A stretch of 64,000 nucleotides of DNA from Nageia nagi (lineage: Eukaryota > Pinophyta), in assembly GCA_050084985.1 (NCBI GenBank), contig JBITNC010000002.1:12462001-12526000 (forward strand). Reading direction: 5' to 3'. The notes under the pieces were generated by a model, which worked only from the letters and a program-made list of their open reading frames with translations, had not been told where the DNA came from and did no database searches. The translations under genes were made by a program, and so were the position numbers. Shown here piece after piece: positions 1 to 10,771 of this stretch (positions within the stretch are counted from its first letter, which is position 1; each line of letters begins with the position of its first letter).

Positions 1-899
1 ATGTGTAAAGTCGAAATGAGGGTAATATGATTAAATCATGGTAAATGTTGACTTTACCCTTTGCAATATATAAATATATTAGTTGTGCTAGGTTTCTATG
101 TGTAAAATAATGTATTACCTAAATCCCTAGATATGAAGATAAAATTGATGCTGGGAGGAAAAATAGATCACCATAGATATTTATGCATTGAATTAGTTTT
201 ACAAGAGTAGGAGAGCTATAGAAAGTTAAAATAAAATACAATGCTAGGAAAAGAACTCATGACTTAAAAAAATATTATTACATCTTTATATGCCTCTAAA
301 TAAATAAGTGATGTGAAACCTAGATAATTGACCTTCTAAATAGATAATACTCATCTTGGAAGTTGTTATCATACAAGGAAATTGTTTGAAAAAATTCAAT
401 AATGAAAATAAGTATATCATTTATTTAAAATTATATTCAAAACTTATATTTCAAAAATGTATTTTTGAATTCTAATTTAAGTACAATTATTAACTTCCCT
501 TTCATTAATAGAAATGCAACTCTATAGAAGATTAATAAATATACAAAATTATACATTAGTGGGATTTAAGTTATCATTATTATTATGAAGTTCTAACATA
601 TGAATTTTCATGTTCAAATTCACTTGTTTGCATATTTCTCAATGTAATTTTACTTGAAATATTTTAATTATGAAAAAAAACCATTCCCTCTTTACAATAA
701 TAAATATGTTAAGAAATTGGTAATGAAGACTTTGAATGGTAAATTTTTTAATAAAATACATTTGAAATGATTAAAATAATTTTTATGTTTAGAATAATAT
801 TTTAAATGCTTTTTCTATGTTGTATTTTCCAACCACAATATCTCCTTATTCCAAGATGGGACAAATTATGTTAAAACCATTTCAACCTCAAAAACTTTA

Positions 900-1370
900 T
901 TGAGAAGATACTCTTCCAAGCTCAAGCATACCTTTCTATTGCACCATCAATGTTCAAATTCATTTTTGAAGAGGAACAACCTACCATTTAACACCTTTCT
1001 TACAAATTTTACATTCCTTATTCAAATGGAATTTCTTATTTTTAAGCTTATAAAAAATATACAAGGGTTCCATTTACCAATATTCCATACAAAATTTATG
1101 TCATATAGGTCCATCCACTTGATCTAGGTTTCCATAAAAACCAAACTTCTCTAAAGTGGCCAATAGAAAATACTGTCTTACCCTATTAAATACTTGTTCA
1201 TATCCAAGAATCATATCATTGTCTCTTTTTTCTATAGATAAATTAATTACTTGATGCGTAATTACTATTCTACCTAAATTTCACATATCCTCCTTTGACA
1301 ATCTTTTTCTTAAAAAGCTTAATCAATGTTAGATCTTCTAACAATGAAAACCCAACTTTAATATATTAAC
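900..1370 (-). pseudogene. LINE (non-LTR retrotransposon) reverse-transcriptase relic
   Basis: Read on the minus strand, about 1030-1320 gives a decayed RVT_1 domain. It has a THQVINLSIEK stretch, matching the 'ITHEVIHSL' region of plant LINE enzymes, then an EQVFNRVRQYFLLATLEKFG stretch that matches the family block '.KAFDRV.W.FLLATLEKFGF', then a frame change into I-LVNGT. Stops and frame changes interrupt it on both sides, and the catalytic box downstream is not recognisable. A second partial copy of the upstream part lies at 1490-1640, so a ~270-bp stretch is tandemly duplicated. The relic is repeated at 51530-52000. It is dead. Confidence 0.6.
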
Positions 1371-1489
1371 AACCACATGTTAAAGTGATGAAAATTTATC
1401 TCTCATTGTCAAAATTATTATTGGAATAAATAAGTGACATTATTTATTCAATTCTTGTATTAATAATACCATGTCTTACATTTTGTTAA

Positions 1490-1640
1490 GATAAATTAAT
1501 AATATTTATGTCTCTTGTTGCTATAGATAAATTAATTGTTTCATGGGTAATTACCATTCTTCCTAAACTTTTTACATCATCCTTTTACAACCTTGTAAAA
1601 AAAAGCTTAAATCAATATTAGGTCTTTTGAGAATTAAAGT
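1490..1640 (-). repeat. Partial tandem copy of the LINE relic
   Basis: The stretch from 'gtctcttgttgctatagat' to the 'ggtcttttgagaat' region parallels 1228-1350 (CTATAGATAAATTAATT, GTAATTAC, AAAAAGCTTAA, AATCAAT and TTAGxTCTT blocks in the same order) with perhaps 75% identity. It is therefore an old local duplication about 270 bp apart, present identically in the second S1 copy around 52140-52280. Confidence 0.55.
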
Positions 1641-2739
1641 TCAAGTTTAATAGTGCTTTGTGAATTTATGATGATAATAAATTATATTTGTTATATACTA
1701 TTAATATTTTAAATTTTTTGTATATTAATAAACTGCTTTACATAGCAAAGCACACACAAACCTTTAAAATTATTATAATATTTAGTTTCTTACACAAAAA
1801 TGTACTAATAATATTTTACAATAATGAAATGATTTATATTTTCTAATATTACCTTACATATCTTAGGTTTTCCTTACATAATAATGTCTTGATAATAATT
1901 TATAATAATAAAATACTTTACATGTGAAATAGCAATCATGCTTTACATTGTTGATTAATCAAGGTAAGAAAATGCTCTAATGTTATTCTTTAATCAATAT
2001 AACTCCATATTCATTTGGCATGCTTCTCCTTTCCAATTATTCCTTGGCTATTACTTTTCTATAAAATTTCCAAAGAAAAACAAAGAATTAAACTTAAAAT
2101 GGGTTAGTGTAACTCATCACATTGCATGTTTTCATTAATTTTCTATATCTTTTAGGGAAATTATAATGTACATTAAATTCATTATTATATGGAATAATGA
2201 ATATTGATAAAATAAATCTTTCATAAAATATTTCATGTTCCTCTTAAATACATATTGCATAGAGTTTGCAATCATATTCTTGGATATTTATTATTAATTA
2301 TATTACCCTTATTATAATGATTCACATGATAATAGTATTTAATTATAACCAAAACTAGTATGCAAGCTCAAATGCATATAATCATACATATTCTAATATA
2401 TTTAATAATAATAATAATATTTATATATATGTTTAAATATTTTTCAAATAATCTATATATGTTTGTACACACACATTACATGTTCATAATGAATGATACT
2501 TCAAGTCAAAAAGTTATCATTACCCAAAAAAATTTGAAATCCAATGGTGCTCTTATGCAAATATAAAATCTTCTAATATCTACATCTAACTCTCAATGCA
2601 TTTAATAATAATAGTTTTTCTTTAATTTATCTATTTTAAATTATTCTTATTAGGGAAACCATCTTTATGTTATATTAATATATGGACACTATATATTTTT
2701 TATAACTAGTATTCAAAAGATTAGACGTGGTTTTCTAGC

Positions 2740-3770
2740 CTTGTACAATTTATTTTCTTTATTTAGAATCAGTATATACCTAATTAAATTTTCTTTCTTA
2801 GCATGAACTTAAATGGAATAGAATACATATGTGTACAATTCATTTTCTTACTTAGAATGAACTTAAATGAAATTTAGATATATTGAATGTAGTTTCTTAT
2901 TCAGAATAAACTAGAATGGATTACAAGATATTGGTAATTCACTTTTCTTACTTAGAATAAAATCAAATGGATGATAAAAAATAGCAAATTTATTTTCTTA
3001 GTTAAATTGAACTCAAATGGAACTTAGAATGTACCCATTTCATTTGTTTTTACAAAAAATGAATAGAAATAGATTCTAAGATATACACAATTTAATTTTT
3101 ATTTCTCACACTGAACAAAAATTCAACTGAAGATGTATTGAAATCATTTTTGTATGATGAATTATCTCTGATATTGAATTGATTACTAGATATTTCTAAT
3201 TCATTTTTCTTATAATGAATTTAAATGGATTAGAAGACATACCCAATCCATTTTAACCTACTCATAATTTCTATAGAATGGATTCAAAACATGTGAATTT
3301 ATTTTTCATACTTAGAATTATAATAAAATGATTCAAAAAATATCCAATTCATTTTGTTAGTTAGAAATAATCACAAAATGCATTTAAAATATAGCTAATT
3401 CATTTTCTTAGAAAAATATAATCATAAAATGAATTCAAAACATAGACAAGTCATTTTTTCTACTTAGAATTATCAAATATGTGATTCAGGAAATACATAA
3501 TTTAATTTTCTACTCACAATTATCAGAGTAAATTCAACACATACATAATTCATTTCATTTGATCAAAATGAACACACATGGAATCAAAACATATCCATTT
3601 CATTTTCTTACTCACAAATAGTTACATAATAAATTCAATATATACTCAATTAATTTTCTTAATTCAAAAGGAAGTCGAATTGACAAATAACATACACATT
3701 TGATTTTCTTACTAAATATAACCACAAAATAAATCCAAAATGTAATTGCATGATCAAAAAATAAAATCAA
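2740..3770. repeat. Degenerate ~50-bp minisatellite, about 20 units (S1 copy 1)
   Basis: A recurring block of the form AATTCATTTTCTTACTTAGAA, then TGAAC-TCAAATGGA, then a short AT-rich link with ACATA, repeats about every 45-60 bp through this kilobase. Units are strongly diverged from one another (ATTTTCTTA and AAATGGA-like cores remain) but each unit is nearly identical to its counterpart at 53390-54420. The array therefore decayed before the segment was duplicated. No coding potential seen. Confidence 0.75.
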
Positions 3771-4515
3771 ACCCCATCTCCATGCGAAAAATTTAGCAAT
3801 GAAGTGGAGAGATTTGATTTGAAGTATGAAGCATTAGAAGACCATGGAATGCACTGATATTATCTATGAAGTCTCAATTGTAAAAATGCATTCTTAGGAC
3901 TTGAAGCTTGAGTGGAACCTAACTAGATATGGTGATGGTAGCATCTGTAGAATCCTATTTTTGTAGATTTTATATGTAGCTAACTATTACCAAGTTTGTT
4001 TTGGTTAGTTTAGAATAGTAATGATAAGTGATCCACATGTAATGCACTGAAAATATATGAACATTACAAAACAAATTTTGTGAGTCCTATAAAATAAATC
4101 CAATTATAATTTTACCTTTACCAAAAAAAAAAAAAGAGGCAAACATTAAAAAAAATGTTTTAAAGGAGGTCAACATGAAAAAGGACTTTAAAGGAGTTAA
4201 ACATGAAATAAATGAAAAAGTTTTCAACATAATTTAGAATATTGAGAGTATGCAATTAAAAACAAACAAAGTTGAACAAATCTACTCAATCATTTTTTTC
4301 CTTACTCGTACATTATCTATGCATAAAAATATTTGAATTTTTTTTTATAATTTATAATCTTTTGAAATAAAATTTAGAAAGGCACATTCTCAATGTAATT
4401 ATGGAAACATTTTTGCTAAACAAAATGTTCAAAATCATGAAAAATAAATAAATCCCAAAAACAATTGATGAAGAATTTTTCCAAAAAGATGTTTTGAAGA
4501 TTCAAACTCAAATGA

Positions 4516-5786
4516 TGTAGTAAAGTATGATTCTATTATGCAACATGTGTCTAAAAAGGTAATGCAGGAATAATATTTAGAAAACTATAGTAAGCATATC
4601 CATCTAGCCATGCAAAATGAGTATTGTAGGACCAATTTAAAAATCATAAATATTCATTTAGAGTAGATGATACTAATAAAAATAGCTAATATAGAATTCA
4701 TAGCCATTTAATTTTTATTTTAAACATATTTGAATTAGTTTTTGAATTGATTTTTAGTTTTTGCATTTGAAAAGGAAGGTGTTGGGGATTTATTGATCAT
4801 GGATACATCTTAAAATTTATTTAGTTTAAACATATGAGCCATTATTATGGTGGTGTTGGCATAAGAAGGAGAGGTACCATATTCCAAAGTCATGATAACT
4901 AAAAAATTGCAATTGTTGAACAACTACATCATTATTTCTTTATCATAATTAAGTAGCCATACCCTAATCTTTAAGAACATCAACCCATAATGCAATCTAA
5001 ACCCAAAAGAAGGATAAAATAAATACATATCCACACAAGAAAATCAATTAGAATCTGGTTGCCACATTTCAAGGTTATTTATGTAATGCCCAATGTTAGC
5101 AAAGGAGTTATTAGACCATTTCTTGTTTATTATATGGTTTTTAGTAGCATCCATTGTACTATTTATATGGTGATATCAACTTTGTTCCTGCATCATGATA
5201 AGAGATACTTCTAAATTTTGATCATATTATTTTGCATTAACATTACATCATATATCTTTCTTCCATGTCATTAATATCTATCCAAAATATGCCTCTCTTT
5301 TAAATAATGATATTAGTACCCACAACACTATGCTCCAGTATGAAGTCTAGTCATGGTATATCATACAATTGCCTCTCTTTTAGCTTGGTGATATCAACCT
5401 AATTTTCCCCAGACCATGACTAGAAAATATCAAAATAGTATGATCAATCACAATGATAACTCTAGTTGATGCATTGAAATAGCTCAAAATCTTAAAATTC
5501 CCTATCATAATATCTAAGGCTTTAATCAAATATGATAAAGAGGAATCTTAACCTAGAATCCATCAAGGATATCAATAATCTCTAGATTTATTCTAAAATA
5601 CCTAAATACTCTTTTAGAAGTAGCTTTCAAGATCAATTCATTAGGAATACCAACTCGATCTAATGCTTTATATATTTTGTAATAGATGTATATAATCATA
5701 ACAATTCATTGTTAGTAGTATAGCTATTTTATAAAAATAGTTTGTTTGTTAGACAACTAATTATCAACTCTAGTATAGATCTTTTT

Positions 5787-5830
<44 letters not shown>

Positions 5831-5838
5831 CAAATAAA
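4516..5838. other. AT-rich intergenic DNA, no gene seen
   Basis: No open frame longer than about 60 codons and no similarity to other parts of the window. It ends in a TA microsatellite beside the left edge of the first gene-less LTR element. Confidence 0.6.
5790..5827. repeat. TA microsatellite
   Basis: A pure (TA)n tract of about 19 repeats lies just outside the left LTR of the element at 5839. TA tracts are frequent plant simple repeats and nothing suggests a function. Confidence 0.95.
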
Positions 5839-6597
5839 TTTTAGGATTTACAAATCAAATAAAATAATATCTTGAGAAAATAACTTTATCCAATAATAAT
5901 AGAAAATTATTAACCATCATAAAAGAACAAAATATGTAAAATAAGATATAACATAACATATAATGAGATTCACCTAACGTGGGCTACATCTGTAGAGAAA
6001 CACCAATCCTTTGTATTAACATCAATACAATACATGAGAGAACATTCTTGAAACACAACCAGTATCAACTTCCTCTATGAAATTTACCAACATCTCTCCA
6101 TGAGTTTCTCTTACTCATACATAATCACTACATCATGTTCAACATTCAAAACACCTTTAAATATAACATGCTCTACACCAAGCTTCATGTTCTCCCATAC
6201 CCAACTCTAAACATAAACATACTTGATCTACAAGGATATACATTATGCTTTCAATACATTGATCTAGAACTAACCATTTTGAGCCTTCCCCTAGCAATAT
6301 TGTCAGGTTCCAATCCTCAACATTATAATCCTATCAATATATGAATTCCCAAACTTGGAATTCATCCCCTAATAGATGCACTACCCAATACCTCTAAAGA
6401 TAATCAATCTCATAATGATTCCTCTCATGGAGGCTTACATAAATAGGAATTCATAATCCCATACAACCATAAGATCTATATGGTTAATAATAACAATGAA
6501 AAAGATCTAATGCTAAGAATAAACTCTTCCCAAACTTAGAAAAGCTTAATTGGCACTCCCAAACTTCCAAAATAGAATTAGTTGAGTATTTCAGGAT
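5839..6597 (-). repeat. Left (3') LTR of gene-less element 1
   Basis: It aligns with 7061-7477 over its left 400 bp and with both LTRs of the second member over its whole length, including blocks such as ATACAATACATGAGAGAA and TCTCCATGAGTTTCTCTTAC. The right edge is set where the homology with the 34.5-kb copy's LTR ends ('ataactaata'). Confidence 0.7.
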
Positions 6598-7060
6598 CCA
6601 TAACTAATAATCTCCTACTTGGAGACTGCAACAATAAAAACTCTATCATTTTTGCATCCATCGAAGAATATCTTCAAGCCAAAAAAGGAATGTCAACTCC
6701 TCCAGATTGTTGTATCCATCCTCTGAACCATCATTAGTATCATATACACATTATAAACATTCCTTCCAATCCAAGCTACATCCAAAAATTAGAAGAGATA
6801 GACAAATACAAATGGTCAACTATCTCCTACCACATATCTAAAAATCTTCCATAATTTTAAATGGAATCATAAACCAAGTTCCCTATACCAACAATCTTGC
6901 ATGGATGTTCATCATCCAATAATATATGTTCATCACATGAATATAATCTCCTTGGTATTTACTTTCAAGACACCAACATCCATCTTCTATTATATCTTCC
7001 ACTCAATCTAGAAAACTCTTCTAATGAGTATCCTAAATCCTAACATGTTCTGATACCAAT

Positions 7061-7477
7061 TGTTAGGATTTACATATTAAATAAAATAATCTCTTGAGAA
7101 AATAACTTTAATCAATAATAACCATCACATAAGAAAAATAAAATATGTAAAATTAGAGATAACATAATATATAATGAGGTTCACCTAATGGGGGCTACAT
7201 CCCTGGAGAAATGTCAATCCTTTGTATTTGCACAAATACAATACATGAGAGAATAATCTTGCAACATAACCAATTGCAACTTCCTCTTTGAAATTCACTA
7301 ACATCTCTTCATGAGTTTGTCTTACTCACATACAATCACTACAACATGTTTAACATGCAAAATACAATTACATCTAACAAGCTCTACACCAAGTTCCATG
7401 TGATCCCATACCCAACCTTGAACATATACATAGTTGATATCTAAAGGCCTACATTTTCCTTTTATTACATCTAGTCT
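7061..7477 (-). repeat. Right (5') LTR of gene-less element 1, truncated
   Basis: Starts TGTTAGGATT directly beside the primer-binding site and follows the left LTR until about 'ttacatctag' near 7477. The remaining ~340 bp of the LTR are missing, by deletion or by later rearrangement. Confidence 0.7.
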
Positions 7478-8232
7478 TCAAAGAATGCAATGATTGTAGG
7501 ATATGCACAAATAGAATATGGATAAAGAGCCCAGGAATTGTTTGTCCAAACATCTAGTCGCATGGAACGCAATGACTGCAAGATTTACACAAAATGGGTT
7601 CCCTAAAAATGCTTGAGAATTCTTTGATAAAGTACAATGCTTCTATGATAAGCACAACATGGGTTTTATTGTAAGGATCTATGATAAGTGTAATGTTAAA
7701 CATTGTAACCTTTGCTAGTATTCTTCTGACATGTACCACCATGGGTGCTCTCTAGAACTTCATCAAACAATATCTGAGAATGATTTCTCATCGGTATATG
7801 GTTATGAGTACATCTATATGCACAAAGTGTAGGAATAAACAAGGTTTGAGACAAGTCTAATGATCACATGATGTGCATAAAATGAGTTTTCTAAGAAGGC
7901 ACTAAAGACTATAGGGCATAAATCCAAACTCTACAACTTGAACCAAAGTTCGATTAAGCCCCCATTAAAATAGGAAATGCACAAAATAAATTCTAAGTAT
8001 GGTGAGATTATTAGAAAAGACATGTGTGAAGCCAAAATTAATATTTTAGGAAGTCCACTTACTCCCTTTTGCATGGTTAAGTTCTGACTTGTCTTAGATG
8101 AGAGGTAAATGATGTGACATAAAGGAGGTGTACTCCCTACTTAGTCCTGTCAAGTCTCACACCCACCATTATATAGTACCTTGGTCTCCATGTTAAAAAT
8201 AAAAGTACTATAAATTCATGAAAATAAAATAG
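7478..8232. other. Intergenic DNA, no gene seen
   Basis: Unassigned sequence between the truncated LTR and copia element A. It has loosely recurring phrases (an 'aatgcaatgattgtagg' type motif near 7488 and 7568) but no convincing repeat unit. The 62-codon open frame on the minus strand (7554-7742) resembles nothing I know. Confidence 0.5.
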
Positions 8233-8481
8233 TGCAGGAATGGATCATAAAACTCCAAGATATATTTACTCATGAATAATTTACAATATATAGCCCACAA
8301 AAGTGGTTAACTAACAAACTCCTAAAATGGTGCAACTAAGTGTACACCTCATTCTAACTAACTTACCTGCCTAAGCAATAAGCTAGAATTTCTCCAACTA
8401 ACTTCAAATGACACTTGTCATTGACACATGTCTAATTTCTAAATATTTACAAATACCATAATAAGATTATGGTTTTTAACA
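8233..8481 (-). repeat. Copia A left LTR (3' LTR)
   Basis: TGCAGGAATGG...TTTTTAACA, 249 bp, about 98% identical to 14952-15200. The target duplication AATAG lies immediately outside and the purine tract immediately inside. Confidence 0.97.
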
Positions 8482-8493
8482 TTCCCCCCCTTA
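8482..8493 (-). other. Polypurine tract of copia A
   Basis: The plus strand reads TTCCCCCCCTTA directly after the LTR, which is AAGGGGGGGAA on the coding strand, directly before the 3' LTR. This is the usual place for the primer of plus-strand DNA synthesis. Confidence 0.85.
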
Positions 8494-9150
8494 ATCTGAA
8501 GGGGTATTTGTAAGTCCAAGCATTGATCTAAATTTCTCAAACTTTTCTCTTCCAAGTGCCTTGGTGAAGATGTCTGCGATTTGTTCTTCAGTGGAACAAT
8601 GTTTCACCCAAATTGTCTTGGCCTCTACATGATGTCGAATCAAATGATACTTTGTATTGATATGTTTTGTTTGATCATGAAACTTTGGATTCTTGGCCAA
8701 TTTGATTGTAGAAGTATTATCGATTAATAGTGGAGTTGGAAGCACTTGTTTCTCCTGCAAATCTTCTAGTATTTTCCTGAGCCACACAATTTCTTTAGTT
8801 ACTTCTACTGCAGCCACATATTCTACCTCAGTAGTGGAATCTTCTGGAATAGTCTATTTTCATGATCTCCAGGAAATAGTGGCTGATCCAAGACTCATAA
8901 GATATCCTGAAGTTGAAACTCCATTTTCCTTATCACCAACAAAGTTTGAATCAGAATATCCAACCAGTTTGAAGTCTCTAACCTTGGAATATTTTAGCCC
9001 ATAATCTTGAGTTCCTTTCAAATATCGAAGAACTCTCTTCATTGCTACCTAATGACCTTCAAAAGGTGTGTGCATAAATCGAGAAAGTATTCCAACCACG
9101 AATGAAATATCTGGTCTAGTTGTGGTTAGATAAATGAGACTTCCTATCAA
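8491..9150 (-). pseudogene. Copia A RNase H region with in-frame stops
   Basis: This is the RNase H part of pol, which removes the RNA template during reverse transcription. On the minus strand 8860-9042 has YLKGTQDYGLKY and SDSNFVGDKENGVSTSGY, and 8491-8817 has EIVWLRKILEDL, IDNTSTIKLAKNPKFHDQTK, HINTKYHLIR and ADIFTKAL, typical copia RNase H blocks in order. All pieces lie in one frame with RT. They are cut only by stops, at 8860 and just before it (...SWRS-stop-K-stop-TIPEDSTTEVEY) and near 9049 (GH-stop-VAMKR, where relatives have Trp or Gln). The final stop at 8491 overlaps the purine tract, as is normal. Confidence 0.9.
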
Positions 9151-10311
9151 CTATCTGAATTTAGTAACATCCTCAAATTGATTTCCCTCAAGTGATTTTA
9201 ACTTCAAATTTTGTTCCATTGGAGTAGAGAGAGGATTGCAATCTTCCATACTAAATTTATTCAACAATTCTCTAATGTACTTCTTTTGGGAAATAAATAT
9301 GTAACTTGGTGTTTGATTTACTTCAACACCCAAGAAGTAGTGAAGCAGGCCCATATCTATCATTTCAAATCCTTTCTTCAATTCCTGTTTCACAGATGCT
9401 ATATATCTCTCATTGTTCCCTGTAATCAATAGATCATCTACATACACCACTAGATATACAACAGTGTTGCCAAATTTCTTAACAAACAAAGTTGCATCAT
9501 CAAGGTTGTAGTGCTTGAATTTTAACTTTAAAAGATATTCAGTAAGCTTTTCATACCATGCACGAGGAGCTTGCTTCAATCCATACAATGAATTGATAAG
9601 TTTGCATACCTTATGCTCTTAACCTTTAACTACAAATCCCTCAGGCTGTGTCATGTAAAAATTCTCTTTTAGATCACCATTCAAGAAAGCTATATTTGCA
9701 TCCATTTGATAAACCTTCCACTTATGTTGAGTTGACATTGTCAATAAAGTATGAATGGTAGCCCATTTAGCTGTAGGAGCAAAAGTCTCATCATAGTCAA
9801 TGCCTTCTCTTTGTGCAAAACCTTTTGCAACAAGCCTCGCTTTGTTTTTATCAAGTGAGCCATCTGATTTATACTTGTTCTTGTAAACCCACTTGCATCC
9901 AATAGGTCTTATTCCATATTGTGGATCTACCAACTTCCATGTCCCATTCTTGATGAGAGCATCATACTCTTTCTTCATAGCTTCTTTCCAAGCATCATGA
10001 GAAATAGCTTCTTTAAAAGAAGTTGGTTCAAAATCAGCAGAACAATTCAATTCCATATCAAAAGAAAGGATATCACCTGAAACTGAATCTTCTACTACTC
10101 CACTTTCTTGTCTTGTCTGGTAGGAACTTCGAGTTCCTGTCTTTCCAATTTCATCAAGATGAACACTTTCAAGTATTTTCTGGGCCCATATTGGAATTCT
10201 CTTAGATGATTCTGGTTGATCACTGAGCTGAGATGGAGCTTCATGTCGATCAAGACTTAATTGATCAATTCCTCGAATTACTTCATCTAACTGATGCTCA
10301 GATACTGGCAC
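9151..10311 (-). pseudogene. Copia A reverse transcriptase
   Basis: RVT_2-type reverse transcriptase. In order: AWKEAMKKEYDALIKNGTW, GCKWVYKNKY, KARLVAKGFAQREGIDYDET, QMDANIAFLNGDLKENFYM, then YGLKQAPRAWY and VVYVDDLLITG with the YVDD active-site box. The two open stretches (9619-10311 and 9151-9588) share one frame and are separated by a TAA at 9619-9621 (VKG-stop-EHKVCKL, where relatives usually have Gln). A TAG at 9151-9153 (FR-stop-LIGSL) ends the second. Both stops are one transition from a Gln codon. Short plus-strand frames here are shadows. Confidence 0.93.
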
Positions 10312-10497
10312 CGATCAAATGGAAGAACCTAGTAGAGGAGGTACTCTTGGTGTTTGTTCTTCATGAAAAAATGGTAAAAATTCCAAATTTGGATCCAATG
10401 TAGGAATTCCCCCCTCAAGATTTGGAATTTCATAATCTTTTTCAAAATAATGCTTTCCATGGGTAAACTTATCAAGATGATCAATCTGCTGCTCAAC

Positions 10498-10561
10498 TGT
10501 TAAGATCCTGGGTGTGTGGATTCACTAACAGGTCGACCTTTTGGTGTAACGGTTCATAACA
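10498..10561 (+). repeat. 5' LTR of the miniature element
   Basis: 64 bp, TG...CA, identical to 10703-10766 as read. It contains TTCACTAACAGGTCGACC and TTTTGGTGTAACGG. Confidence 0.95.
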
Positions 10562-10577
10562 TTTGGTATCAGAGCAG
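10562..10577 (+). other. Primer-binding site of the miniature element
   Basis: TTTGGTATCAGAGCAGG starts at the LTR edge and matches the plant consensus complementary to the 3' end of initiator Met-tRNA (TGGTATCAGAGC). About 15 bp further on, AAGTTCGAATCCCC looks like a tRNA B box, which is common next to such sites and by itself does not make a tRNA gene. Confidence 0.85.
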
Positions 10578-10702
10578 GCCATACGTCCCAAGTTCGAATC
10601 CCCGGAAAGGGCTACTGTGGAAAGGGCTACCTAGAGAAGACTAGAGTGAGAGCCGCCACAAGTGAGAGCCGCCGAGGACGTCGGATGCGGAGCGTGGTGG
10701 AA

Positions 10703-10766
10703 TGTTAAGATCCTGGGTGTGTGGATTCACTAACAGGTCGACCTTTTGGTGTAACGGTTCATAACA
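10703..10766 (+). repeat. 3' LTR of the miniature element
   Basis: Identical to 10498-10561; followed by the second copy of the target duplication TCAAC. Confidence 0.95.
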
Positions 10767-10771
10767 TCAAC

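Larger units (their letters stand above)
1..4515. repeat. Segment S1, copy 1 of a 4.5-kb direct duplication
   Basis: This stretch is nearly identical to 50634-55148, in the same orientation and of almost the same length, with scattered substitutions and short indels (roughly 97% by eye). Homology stops sharply at 4515/55148. The left limit is cut by the window edge, so the unit may extend further left. It contains a LINE reverse-transcriptase relic, an internal partial duplication and a degenerate minisatellite, described separately. Its only open frames are short and are the same in both copies because the DNA is the same. I infer a segmental duplication, since neighbouring loci are duplicated too. 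Confidence 0.9.
5839..7477 (-). mobile_element. Gene-less LTR retroelement, copy 1 (right LTR truncated)
   Basis: A left LTR (about 5839-6597) is repeated as a shorter right LTR (7061-about 7477), both starting with TGTTAGGATTTACA-like sequence (TG decayed to TT on the left). Left of the right LTR is TTCTGATACCAAT, whose reverse complement ATTGGTATCAGAA is an initiator-Met-tRNA primer-binding site, so the element reads on the minus strand. The 460-bp interior has no coding sequence, so it must have been mobilised by another element's proteins (LARD/TRIM type). The right LTR stops near 7477 and unrelated sequence follows. A second member is at 34535-36784. The short open frame at 6135-6344 lies in the LTR and is not taken as a gene. 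Confidence 0.75.
10498..10766 (+). mobile_element. Miniature LTR element (SMART/TRIM type), 269 bp, complete
   Basis: Two identical 64-bp terminal repeats (10498-10561 and 10703-10766) run from TGTTAAGATCCTGGG to GGTTCATAACA. They enclose only 141 bp. The flanks are a perfect 5-bp target duplication TCAAC (10493-10497 and 10767-10771). Directly inside the left LTR is TTTGGTATCAGAGC, an initiator-Met-tRNA primer site, so the element reads on the plus strand. Inside the right LTR is a short purine-rich stretch (10692-10702). It has no coding capacity. At 269 bp it is among the smallest LTR-retrotransposon forms, the class called SMART. It is nested in copia A and so younger than it. Identical LTRs agree with a recent insertion. 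Confidence 0.95.

Noticed and set aside
2740-3770. CRISPR-like array
   Set aside because: Units are diverged and contiguous, with no identical repeats and distinct spacers, and the DNA is plant nuclear.
5790-5827. TA tracts (also 45752-45796) as origins or attachment sites
   Set aside because: Simple microsatellites with nothing else pointing to such a role.
8693-9004. 103-codon plus-strand frame
   Set aside because: Antisense shadow of copia A RNase H.
10562-10620. tRNA gene in the miniature LTR element
   Set aside because: Only a primer-site sequence and a B-box-like AAGTTCGAATCC are present; no cloverleaf arms can be paired.
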